Below, piece by piece: positions 26,246-33,032 of a DNA stretch of 64,000 nucleotides. The DNA comes from Paenibacillus hemerocallicola. Its GTDB lineage: Bacteria; Bacillota; Bacilli; Paenibacillales; NBRC-103111. The DNA lies in the NCBI RefSeq assembly GCF_006265175.1, contig NZ_VDCQ01000021.1, forward strand, positions 1 to 64,000. The letters run 5' to 3'. How positions within the stretch are numbered: position 1 is the first letter of the stretch; every line of letters starts with the position of its first letter. A program made the position numbers and the translations under genes. Under the pieces are notes generated by a model. That model did not search any database and was not told where the DNA came from. It saw nothing but the letters and a program-made list of their open reading frames with translations.

Positions 26246-26989
26246 TCAAAGCCGGCAAATTTCTTTCGGGCAAGCCGGGAACGAAGGGCAGTTGCAGATG
26301 CGGCGCAAGTCGTCGATGCGACGGATAACGATCCGGTTGTCCGATACGGAGATCGTACCCTCGTCTTTCATGGCGCTCAGCATCCGGTTGACGCTTTCCC
26401 GCGTCGTGCCGATCAGCTCGGCCATATCCGAGTTGGTCATCCGCATATCGATCCGGATGCCGTCCTTGTCCGGGGAACCGTACGTGTTGCTCATGCGGAT
26501 GAGCGTGGAGGCGAGGGCGCCGGGCTTGCCGTACAGCAGCAGATCGCGGAATTTCGATTGGACGATCCGGTTCATAAGGCCGATCCATTTCATAAACTCG
26601 ACCGCGAACTCTCCGTCACGCCGCAGCAATGCCTCCAAATCCCGCTCCTGCACAATCCCGATTTCCGCATCTTCGAATACTTCGGCACAGTAGCTGTGGG
26701 TCGTATCCCCGTAAGCTCCGAATTCGCCGATCAGATCGCCAGTGCCAAGCACGGACAGGATAAGGTCTTTGCCGTCTTCCGTCGTTTTCTTCGTTTTCAC
26801 CCGTCCGGAAACGATGTAGTACAGCTTTCCGGCAGCCTCTCCTTCCCAGAACAGCCGCGTTCCGGCCGAAGCCGGTTTTACCGTCATGAGTCCGTTCCAT
26901 TTCTCGTAATTGGGTTCCGACAAAAATCGTTTGTTCCGTTCGCCAGGCGTCTTGAATCCGTTTTGCTGCTCCATGCAATGCGCCGTCAT
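26246..26989 (-). CDS. fnr: Crp/Fnr-family oxygen-responsive regulator (Bacillus-type Fnr)
   Basis: A 247-residue protein with an N-terminal cyclic-nucleotide-like beta barrel (GRVKTKKTTEDGKDLILSVLGTGDLIGEFG), a dimer helix, and a Crp-type HTH (MTNSDMAELIGTTRESVNRMLSAMKDEG). The tail has four cysteines (CNCPSFPACPKEIC). B. subtilis Fnr binds its 4Fe-4S cluster through C-terminal cysteines, unlike E. coli FNR, so this tail indicates the same type of oxygen sensor. The ATG at 26989 is 8 nt from AAGGGGG; an upstream ATG at 27007 has a weak site. A consensus Fnr box lies upstream, so autoregulation is likely. Confidence 0.85.
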   Translation of the reverse strand: MTAHCMEQQNGFKTPGERNKRFLSEPNYEKWNGLMTVKPASAGTRLFWEGEAAGKLYYIVSGRVKTKKTTEDGKDLILSVLGTGDLIGEFGAYGDTTHSYCAEVFEDAEIGIVQERDLEALLRRDGEFAVEFMKWIGLMNRIVQSKFRDLLLYGKPGALASTLIRMSNTYGSPDKDGIRIDMRMTNSDMAELIGTTRESVNRMLSAMKDEGTISVSDNRIVIRRIDDLRRICNCPSFPACPKEICRL

Positions 26990-27100
26990 GAGGAGTGCCC
27001 CCTTCATCTTCTTGGTTCCTGCTTCTATCTTAACGCCGCCCCGAGCTTTTCGGACATCAGGGGATTGCCTGAACTTTCGGTCCGAATTCCCCTATCTTGC

Positions 27101-27116
27101 TGTGAGGTAAATCACA
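27101..27116. promoter_or_regulatory. Consensus Fnr box TGTGA-N6-TCACA
   Basis: TGTGA-GGTAAA-TCACA matches the B. subtilis Fnr consensus in all ten defined positions. It lies between the divergent fnr gene and the GAF/response-regulator/kinase operon, so it may control either or both under oxygen limitation. I could not align it with a clear -10 on either strand. Confidence 0.8.
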
Positions 27117-27279
27117 CCGCCACGGTCGCAGGCTGTCGGGCCGCCCGGGCATACGGCTTCACAATAGGTGGATTCCACCGCTACTTTCAGGGAATTCCCC
27201 GACATACAGAACGGCCGACAATCGTTTACAATACATGTAAATGATCGAACGGCACTTGGGTTGTATGGAAAGGAGAGCG

Positions 27280-27741
27280 ATGGCAATGCCGGCCATGCAG
27301 GCGGAAATGGTGAAGCGGTTGGAGCTGTTGCGGGCAAGGACTTCGTCCGATTTTGCGGCCGTCGCTTCTTCCGGGCAAGAAGCGGATCGGATGGTCCGCT
27401 GGATTTGCGGCAGCGGGAATGGGAATGAACGGTTTTTGCATATGAAGGAGAAGGCGGGAGCGGGTATTGCGGGCTGGGTTGTGCGGCATGGGAGGCCGCT
27501 CGCAATTGGCGGAACGCAGGAGGATGCGGAGCAGCGGAGGAGGGAGTACCCGATTATGCTGGCGGAAAATTTGCTTGCGGCCGTCGCCGTCCCGATACGT
27601 AGTGCCGCAGACATCGTCGGCGTGCTCCTGATCGGCAGTCGAACGGCACGGGACTATGTGCCCGCAGAAGTATTGCTGCTCGAGCGGGAGGCCGATCGTT
27701 ATGCCGCGACTTGTGCCGGTGGAGCCGGTCAAATGGTATAG
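27280..27741 (+). CDS. GAF-domain protein, NreA-like
   Basis: A 153-residue protein that is essentially one GAF domain (GAGIAGWVVRHGRPLAIGG, then LLAAVAVPIRSAADIVGVLLIGS). In staphylococci the GAF protein NreA binds nitrate and modulates the oxygen-sensing NreBC pair. The location here, next to fnr and directly before a NarL-type regulator and a HisKA_3 kinase, suggests a comparable sensor, but nitrate binding is inference. The ATG at 27280 follows AAAGGAG; several in-frame ATGs are close. Confidence 0.7.
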   Translation: MAMPAMQAEMVKRLELLRARTSSDFAAVASSGQEADRMVRWICGSGNGNERFLHMKEKAGAGIAGWVVRHGRPLAIGGTQEDAEQRRREYPIMLAENLLAAVAVPIRSAADIVGVLLIGSRTARDYVPAEVLLLEREADRYAATCAGGAGQMV

Positions 27742-27801
27742 GGGCTATTGAGCGTTTTCGCCGGGATTGGTATGATGAATGGAAAAGGAGGCGAATGGAG
27801 G

Positions 27802-28455
27802 ATGGTCCGGATTATGGTGGTGGACGATCATGCGGTCGTTCGCTCCGGGTTGATGTCTTTGCTGGACGGCAAAAGCGGCCTGCAGGTCGTAGGCGAAGCG
27901 GCGGACGGGGACGAGGCGATCGAGAAGGCGGCCCGGCTGCGTCCCGATGTCGTGTTGATGGATCTCAGCATGCCGCATGGCAAGGACGGGCTGACGGCAA
28001 CGAAAGAGCTGAAGAAGGAGCTGGCGGATACCGCCGTGCTCATCTTGACGATGCACGACGACGAGGAATATTTGTTCCGGGCGATTCAAGCCGGCGCTTC
28101 GGGCTATATTTTGAAAAGCGCCCCCCACGACGAGCTGCTGGCGGCGATCCGTTCGGTGGCGACGGGAGACGCCTATCTGTACCCTACGGCTACGAAGCGG
28201 CTCATGAGCGAATATATCGACAAGCTGAAAAACGGCGAGAGCGCGGGGACGTACGAGTCGTTGTCCGAGCGGGAGAAAGAAATTTTGGCTTGGACGGCCA
28301 AAGGGTACTCCAACAAGGAAATCGCCGAGCATCTGATCATCAGCGTCAAAACGGTGGAGTCGCACAAAAGCAATCTGATGGAGAAGCTCGGGCTGAAGAC
28401 GCGGCCGGAGCTCGTCAAGTTTGCCCTCAAGAAAGGACTGTTGCACTTTGAGTAA
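27802..28455 (+). CDS. NarL/LuxR-type response regulator
   Basis: A 217-residue response regulator. The receiver has the acidic pair VVDDHAVVRSG, phospho-aspartate in VVLMDLSMP and lysine in YILKSA. The C-terminal LuxR HTH reads LSEREKEILAWTAKGYSNKEIAEHLIISVKTVESHKSNLMEKL. AAGGAGG is 10 nt before the ATG at 27802. It is co-transcribed with the GAF gene upstream and overlaps the kinase gene downstream. It probably is NreC-like, activating genes for low-oxygen or nitrate metabolism that lie outside the window. Confidence 0.87.
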   Translation: MVRIMVVDDHAVVRSGLMSLLDGKSGLQVVGEAADGDEAIEKAARLRPDVVLMDLSMPHGKDGLTATKELKKELADTAVLILTMHDDEEYLFRAIQAGASGYILKSAPHDELLAAIRSVATGDAYLYPTATKRLMSEYIDKLKNGESAGTYESLSEREKEILAWTAKGYSNKEIAEHLIISVKTVESHKSNLMEKLGLKTRPELVKFALKKGLLHFE

Positions 28456-29560
28456 CAACCGCGGACGTTACGGACAGCAATCGGCGGGTATCGGCCAGGA
28501 CGCCCAATTGCTGCTGGCCCAGTTGGACGGTCATATCGCCGACGAGCTTTTCCGCGAACGGGTGAAGCAATCGTTGGAGCAGCTGGCCGATCTGAAGCTG
28601 GCGCTCGATGAATCGACGATTGTCGCCGTGACCGACCGGAGGGGCGTCATTACGTTCGTGAACGATCCGTTTTGCCGGATATCCCAATATTCCCGCGAGG
28701 AGCTGCTCGGCCAGGATCATCGGATCATCAACTCCGGCCACCATGGCAAAGCGTACATGCAGGAGCTGTGGCGCACGATCTCGTCCGGAAGCATATGGCG
28801 CGGCGAAATCAAAAACCGTGCCAAGGACGGCTCGTTTTATTGGGTCAATACGACGATCGTGCCGTTTCGCGACGAGCAGGGCAAGCCGTATCAATATTTG
28901 GCCGTCCGCAATGAAGTCACGCAGCTGAAAAGAGCGGAAGAGGAGCTGCAGCGCATGATGACCCGGGTGATGGAAATTCAGGAGGAGGAGCGCCGCCGGT
29001 TTTCCCGCGAGCTGCACGACGGGATCGGTCAAAGCTTGTTCTCGCTGCTCATCCAGATGGACCGGCTTATCGCCGAGCAAAAGCATGCGGAGCTTGAGCG
29101 TCTGCGGCTTGACGTGTCTTCCTTAATCGAGGACGTGAGAGGGCTGGCGTGGGAAATACGTCCGTCCGTGCTGGACGATCTGGGCGTCGTCCCCGCCGTC
29201 CGCTCGCATATCGCCAACTTTGCGCAGCATTACGGCATCAAGGTGCACTTCGATTGCGATCTGCGCAAACGGCTCGATGTCCTTAAGGAAACGGCGGTGT
29301 ACCGGATTATTCAGGAAGCGCTGGCCAATATCGGAAAATACGCCGACGTCTCGGAAGCGGCCGTCTCGATCAAGGAGACGGAGGATGGCGTAGTCGCGAC
29401 GATCTCGGACCGCGGCAAAGGGTTCGAAGCCGATCGCAGGGGACACGGCGTCGGGCTGTTCAGCATGGAAGAGCGGGCCCGCGGAGTCGGCGGCCGGCTC
29501 GCCGTCGAATCGGCCCCAGGCGCAGGCACTACGGTTACGTTGACCGTGCCCGCAGGCTAA
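28448..29560 (+). CDS. PAS-domain sensor histidine kinase, HisKA_3 (NarX/NreB) type
   Basis: A cytoplasmic kinase of about 370 residues. An N-terminal helical segment is followed by a PAS domain (VAVTDRRGVITFVNDPFCRISQYSREELLGQDHRI ... PYQYLAVRNEVTQLKRAEEEL). Then come the HisKA_3 box RRRFSRELHDGIGQSLFSLL with the phospho-histidine and an HATPase_c domain ending in GHGVGLFSMEERARGVGG. The PAS domain has one cysteine only, so it cannot hold the 4Fe-4S cluster of NreB and must sense something else. I choose TTG 28448, overlapping the regulator stop by 8 nt, with AAAGGA about 11 nt upstream. ATG 28421 is an alternative. Confidence 0.85.
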   Translation: MSNNRGRYGQQSAGIGQDAQLLLAQLDGHIADELFRERVKQSLEQLADLKLALDESTIVAVTDRRGVITFVNDPFCRISQYSREELLGQDHRIINSGHHGKAYMQELWRTISSGSIWRGEIKNRAKDGSFYWVNTTIVPFRDEQGKPYQYLAVRNEVTQLKRAEEELQRMMTRVMEIQEEERRRFSRELHDGIGQSLFSLLIQMDRLIAEQKHAELERLRLDVSSLIEDVRGLAWEIRPSVLDDLGVVPAVRSHIANFAQHYGIKVHFDCDLRKRLDVLKETAVYRIIQEALANIGKYADVSEAAVSIKETEDGVVATISDRGKGFEADRRGHGVGLFSMEERARGVGGRLAVESAPGAGTTVTLTVPAG

Positions 29561-29580
29561 GCGCGGCTGTATTCGCGCGT

Positions 29581-30003
29581 TCAATCAAAACGGACGATCG
29601 GGGCGAGCTCGTTATCCTTGATTACGTCGGACAGCACGGCGGTTATGCGAATGTTCTCCGTCGGTACGTGAAGCGCGGGATAAACATCGCCGGGAACGCG
29701 CAGCTCCGTCATATCGCCGCTCCAGTACGTCTCGCGGATAATAAATTCGTCCTCCTGACGGACAAGCGAGATTTGACCGGCCGATTTGAGCGGGGCCGTC
29801 GTGCTGAACAGCAAGTAGTCGCCCCGCTTCACTCCCAGCGAATCCAAGCCGTCGTCGCCGGCACGCAGAGCGAATAGCGCATCCGAATATCCGCTCAGCA
29901 ACAGGTGCTCCCGGTCGGCCAGATCGGTCGACTCCAGGTCAAGCGTAAAAAACTTTCTCGTATAGCCGGTCGCGGCGACGGGGATCACTTTATTCGGATG
30001 CAT
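29581..30003 (-). CDS. S24 (LexA/UmuD)-like domain protein lacking the catalytic dyad
   Basis: A 140-residue protein that reads as a stand-alone S24 fold: ALRAGDDGLDSLGVKRGDYLLFST, then GQISLVRQEDEFIIRETYW, then VLSDVI. Where a LexA-type peptidase has Gly-Asp-Ser-Met it has Gly-Asp-Asp, and the catalytic lysine position carries Arg, so it should be inactive as a protease. Its frame overlaps the ImmA/IrrE gene by 14 bp, so the two are co-translated. It probably acts in prophage-type regulation. The fold call is by eye and moderate. Confidence 0.5.
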   Translation of the reverse strand: MHPNKVIPVAATGYTRKFFTLDLESTDLADREHLLLSGYSDALFALRAGDDGLDSLGVKRGDYLLFSTTAPLKSAGQISLVRQEDEFIIRETYWSGDMTELRVPGDVYPALHVPTENIRITAVLSDVIKDNELAPIVRFD

Positions 30004-30622
30004 CGTTGTCCCTCATATAGCCCAGCACCCCGCGCTCCCGGCAAAACAGCATTTTCGCCCGCCCGGTCGGCACGATATAATCGATCCCTTCGCTTCGCTT
30101 GACTATTTCTTCCGCGTGAAAATAGGCGGTCAGCTTCGCCGCGAGCCGGTTGGACGTCACCTGCCGGTTATGGCGCGTCAGCCTTTCCCGGGCGAACTCG
30201 GGCGTAACCCCGAATCCCGATGCGATCGCCGCGACCGCTTCGGCTTCATGGCCGGGAAGCTCGCTTCGCAGCAACATAAAGGTAGGCACGCAGAAATGAT
30301 AGGCGAAATTGTTCGCCTTCGTCTCCTGAAAGCGGATGAACGATTCCCCCATGGCCAGCTGATTGCCCGCATGATGCTGCACGTGGCACAGCTCGTGGCC
30401 GAAATCCTGCCACTGCTCCTGACGCGATAAACGGTTGTCGAGCACGATCGATTGCAGTCCGCCCCGATCGATAGCCTGACTCGCGAACGGCGCATAATGA
30501 ATCCAGATGCCGAGCTTATGGGCGATTGTCTCCGGGTCCAGCTGGTGCGGCTCCCGAATATCCATGGCGCGATACAGTCTCTCGACCGATTGCTCCAGTG
30601 CCGTGCTCGGATAGTTATACAT
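29990..30622 (-). CDS. ImmA/IrrE-family metallo-endopeptidase
   Basis: A 210-residue zinc protease of the ImmA/IrrE (M78) family, with the catalytic HELCHVQHHAGN and a downstream ETKANNFAYHF glutamate motif. ImmA of ICEBs1 cleaves its cognate Xre repressor after DNA damage. Here an Xre gene lies 270 bp upstream on the same strand, so that repressor is the obvious substrate. AAAGGGGAT precedes the ATG. A LexA-like box sits about 30 bp upstream of the start, which would couple its expression to the SOS response. Confidence 0.85.
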   Translation of the reverse strand: MYNYPSTALEQSVERLYRAMDIREPHQLDPETIAHKLGIWIHYAPFASQAIDRGGLQSIVLDNRLSRQEQWQDFGHELCHVQHHAGNQLAMGESFIRFQETKANNFAYHFCVPTFMLLRSELPGHEAEAVAAIASGFGVTPEFARERLTRHNRQVTSNRLAAKLTAYFHAEEIVKRSEGIDYIVPTGRAKMLFCRERGVLGYMRDNDASE

Positions 30623-30650
30623 AAACGAAATCCCCTTTCATTGGAAGAAT

Positions 30651-30664
30651 AGAATGTATGTTCG
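30651..30664 (-). promoter_or_regulatory. LexA-type box upstream of the ImmA/IrrE gene
   Basis: On the minus strand the site reads CGAAC-ATAC-ATTC, one mismatch from the Gram-positive LexA consensus CGAAC-N4-GTTCG core. It lies 29 bp upstream of the ImmA ATG, in the expected promoter region. Nothing else recognisable is in this 270-bp gap (30623-30894). Confidence 0.55.
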
Positions 30665-30894
30665 CTTTTTGCCGGAAAGAAAAGCCCCTCCAGAGGGCGT
30701 ACAATCAACAAACCAGTCCTATCGACTGTCCCCGCGTCCATCTTGCGCCTGCTTCGCATCGGCTGCAAGACACCGTCTTCCCGCTCCGCTTAGCAACTGT
30801 CTCGCATGGATCCTTCCGTTAAGAGCGGCGTAATCCTTGCCATACAAAATCAGTTTCCGCGGCAACGATACAACGTCGTCGCTTAAACGGATCC

Positions 30895-31275
30895 TTACTC
30901 GCCTTGCTTATCCCCGGGCTTTCGTTCGGCTTCCCGGATCTTAATAATTTCCCATATTTTGCGCAGCTCTTCCCTTCGTTCCTCCGGAGCCTCCAGCAGC
31001 TCCTTGAACCAAATGCCGAGCTCCGGATCGTCCGGTTCCGTCGCGACGGCGCGAGTCGGTTCCGGAACGGATTGCCCGGCCTCCCTTTGCCCGACCATCC
31101 GGTCCAGGCTAACCTCGAACAACTCGGCCAACTGACGGAGCGTGTCCAGAGAAGGCTCGCGGTATCCCGATTCGTAGCCGGCGTAGGTGCTCTTGGCGAT
31201 GCCGAGACGGGTCGCCACAATAAGTTGGGACCAGCGCTTCTGTTTGCGCAGCTGCGCGATCGTTTCGCCGATCAT
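30895..31275 (-). CDS. Xre-family phage-type repressor
   Basis: A 126-residue protein with an N-terminal HTH_3 domain (GETIAQLRKQKRWSQLIVATRLGIAKSTYAGYESGYREPSLDTLRQLAELFEVSLDRMVG) and a charged helical tail ending REAERKPGDKQGE. It is likely the repressor that keeps the tail module off, analogous to Xre of PBSX. I start it at ATG 31275, 10 nt after GGAG; the in-frame ATGs at 31296 and 31371 have no good ribosome site. A 17-bp perfect palindrome lies about 110 bp upstream between it and the divergent activator. Confidence 0.82.
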   Translation of the reverse strand: MIGETIAQLRKQKRWSQLIVATRLGIAKSTYAGYESGYREPSLDTLRQLAELFEVSLDRMVGQREAGQSVPEPTRAVATEPDDPELGIWFKELLEAPEERREELRKIWEIIKIREAERKPGDKQGE

Positions 31276-31379
31276 CCGGGCCACACTCCATTTCATTTCG
31301 ACCAAACGTCTATTCCCCTTAATAATCGCACATCGCGAACTTTTTTTCAATATATTAGGAAGCAATTCCAAAATTATGG

Positions 31380-31408
31380 TTGAAAAGTACGCGTAACGCG
31401 TACATAAT
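31380..31408 (+). promoter_or_regulatory. Promoter of the activator gene with a 17-bp operator filling the spacer
   Basis: The -35 TTGAAA (31380-31385) and -10 CATAAT (31403-31408) are 17 bp apart. The spacer is occupied by the perfect palindrome GTACGCGT-A-ACGCGTAC (31387-31403). A repressor bound there would exclude RNA polymerase. The divergent Xre protein is the natural candidate. Confidence 0.7.
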
Positions 31409-31418
31409 AGAACTATGG

Positions 31419-31430
31419 GAACAAACGTTC
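31419..31430. promoter_or_regulatory. LexA-type box just downstream of the activator promoter
   Basis: GAAC-AAAC-GTTC matches both 4-bp half-sites of the Bacillus LexA (DinR) box CGAAC-N4-GTTCG; the outermost C and G are not conserved. It starts 10 bp after the -10, so LexA binding would block initiation or early elongation. Confidence 0.6.
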
Positions 31431-31495
31431 TTATTCGATGACACGAAGTTCGGACGCGATTAGCGTATTTTTCAAATAGGAAAGGGGCTGTAGGG

Positions 31496-32134
31496 ATGAA
31501 GAAGAGATCGGTGGAGCAAATCGATTATTGCCGGGACGAGGTATGCGGGCACTGTCCGGGGAGCGTATGGGGGGCGAAGAGCATTTGTCGGGTGCACCAG
31601 CGATCCATCGGAGAAATCGAGGAATGTCCGCAATGGGAAATAACGGTAAAGGAAACGAGAGCGATCTACTATGCCCGCGATCCGGACAAGCATCCGGCAC
31701 GAACCGAACAGATGGAGCAGATCGAGCGGGAGCTGAAGGACTATCCGTGGATGCTCCGCGAAATCGAACGGTTAAGAGGCATGTTGGAGGAAGCGGGTGT
31801 GGGGCTTACCGGCGTGTACGGACTGGACGGCGTCATGCCCAAAGGAAAAGGGACACACGCGAATTCGGTCCATCGGGAAGCGCAACGACGCGAGAAGCAT
31901 TGGACCCGCTTGAAGCAGCTGGAGGCGACGGTGGCGCGAATCGACGCGGCGGCCGAGCGGTTGGTCGACGATCGCCAGCGGACCATTCTGGAATGCATCA
32001 TGGAAGGCGAACGGATGAACCGCATCGCCCAGCATATCGGAGTATCCCGCCAACGGCTGCACGAGCTGAAGCTGGAGCTGGTGCGGCGCTTGGCCGAGGA
32101 CATTTTCGGGGTGGGCCGGCAGGGAGCCTCGTAA
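31496..32134 (+). CDS. Sigma-region-4-like activator with N-terminal cysteine cluster
   Basis: A 212-residue protein. The N-terminus has a cysteine cluster (C-x4-C-x2-C-x10-C-x12-C within the first 45 residues) that could bind zinc. A long helical middle follows. The C-terminus is an HTH of the sigma-region-4 type (RQRTILECIMEGERMNRIAQHIGVSRQRLHELKLELVRRL). In PBSX the sigma-like Xpf turns on the tail and lysis operon, and this gene has the matching position between repressor and tail genes. GGAAAGGGG lies upstream of the ATG. It is probably the positive regulator of the tail operon; that is inference. Confidence 0.65.
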   Translation: MKKRSVEQIDYCRDEVCGHCPGSVWGAKSICRVHQRSIGEIEECPQWEITVKETRAIYYARDPDKHPARTEQMEQIERELKDYPWMLREIERLRGMLEEAGVGLTGVYGLDGVMPKGKGTHANSVHREAQRREKHWTRLKQLEATVARIDAAAERLVDDRQRTILECIMEGERMNRIAQHIGVSRQRLHELKLELVRRLAEDIFGVGRQGAS

Positions 32135-32191
32135 TCGGGACCGAATGCGAACGGTTTACCTTTTCGACAAAAAGGACAAGCCCGACGAAAT

Positions 32192-32221
32192 TTGTACGAA
32201 CATATGTTCCTATTGTATACT
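32192..32221 (+). promoter_or_regulatory. SOS promoter with consensus LexA box in the spacer
   Basis: The -35 TTGTAC (32192-32197) and -10 TATACT (32216-32221) are separated by 18 bp. CGAAC-ATAT-GTTCC at 32197-32210 fills the spacer and matches the LexA consensus in all but the last base. This is the best LexA site in the window and points to direct SOS control of the transcript entering the tail module. Confidence 0.75.
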
Positions 32222-32238
32222 CGAAACAGGAACACGAA

Positions 32239-32283
32239 ATGAAACGAAGCGGAGATTTTTCTCCAAGAAAACAATTTAAATAG
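32239..32283 (+). CDS. Possible 14-residue leader peptide
   Basis: ATG at 32239, 7 nt after AGGA, opens a 14-codon frame (MKRSGDFSPRKQFK) that ends in TAG, 46 bp before an intrinsic terminator. It is the first frame on the LexA-controlled transcript. It could be a leader peptide in an attenuation device or a chance frame; sequence alone cannot decide. Confidence 0.3.
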   Translation: MKRSGDFSPRKQFK

Positions 32284-32329
32284 ACCGAAGATCCGTGAAG
32301 TCGAAAGTCCGACTGCATTTCGGAAACCG

Positions 32330-32352
32330 ACCGCCCTCCAGGCGGTTTTTTT
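32330..32352 (+). terminator. First intrinsic terminator in the tail-operon leader
   Basis: ACCGCC-CTCCA-GGCGGT is followed by seven T. It would end the LexA-controlled transcript after about 130 nt unless bypassed. Confidence 0.85.
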
Positions 32353-32695
32353 GCCAGGATAGAATTTAAAAGTTTCGGGGTCCCCGCAAAGTACCTGGAT
32401 AAGCATCGAAGCAAAAGCCCCACTTTTAGATGGTTGAGAAAGTCAAAAAGAGAACAGCACTGTCTGAAAGGGGTTGGGAAATGTACGTAAAGCGGAGCGT
32501 CTGACGTTACAAATCGGGTTATACCCGCTAATAAACATCCAAATAACTCGATTTTAACGGAAGTGGGGTGCATTCCCCTACCCTTGCCTTCCTCGCTTCC
32601 TCTTTTTGTATACTTTCTCAACAATCTGCCCCGCTTTGTGGGGTTATTTTGTTGCCCGGAACCGGATAGAGCCGAAATCGAAAGGGGGAACAAGC
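32353..32695 (+). promoter_or_regulatory. Structured leader of the tail operon with second promoter and second terminator
   Basis: This gene-free leader contains a long imperfect hairpin: CGTTACAAATCGGGTTAT (32505-32522) against ATAACTCGATTTTAACG (32543-32559). It also has a possible promoter TTGCCT-N19-TATACT (32584-32614). A second terminator-like CCCC-gctttgt-GGGG-TTATTTT follows at 32629-32650. The -10 context TTTGTATACT resembles the upstream SOS promoter. The arrangement suggests antitermination or activator-dependent read-through into the tail genes. That is inference. Confidence 0.45.
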
Positions 32696-32917
32696 ATGAT
32701 GGAAATTTCAAGTCGACCGGCCGCATACGCGGCAAGCCGTAACGGATTAGCCGAGCGGTCCGGCGCGTCCGGTCAGAACGACGAATGTCCGTTCAAACAG
32801 CCGCCCCGATGCGTGGCGTGCGTTTGGGGCCGCTGGGAGGCGAGCCGGCAATTTTGCATGATGCCGGTCTGCATCAAAGAGACCGTTCCGGATGAGGACG
32901 GCCGCGAAAGGGGGTGA
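32696..32917 (+). CDS. Small cysteine-rich protein at head of tail operon
   Basis: A 73-residue protein with five cysteines in the C-terminal half (C-x8-C-x2-C-x11-C-x4-C). AAAGGGGG precedes the ATG. The string CVACVWGRWEASRQFC recalls CGHCPGSVWGAKSIC in the activator at 31496, so the two may share a small zinc-binding module. No known family is recognised. It is the first frame after the leader; nothing convincing lies between it and the next gene (32918-33032). Confidence 0.55.
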   Translation: MMEISSRPAAYAASRNGLAERSGASGQNDECPFKQPPRCVACVWGRWEASRQFCMMPVCIKETVPDEDGRERG

Positions 32918-33032
32918 ACGCCAAAGTTGCGGGTACAGGGGAACGGCATACGGCCCCGGGATGGACCGGGCCAAGGTTGGGGCTGGCAAGGATGACGCGA
33001 GCTAAAGAAGGAACGGTCGAGGTGGTACGCAT

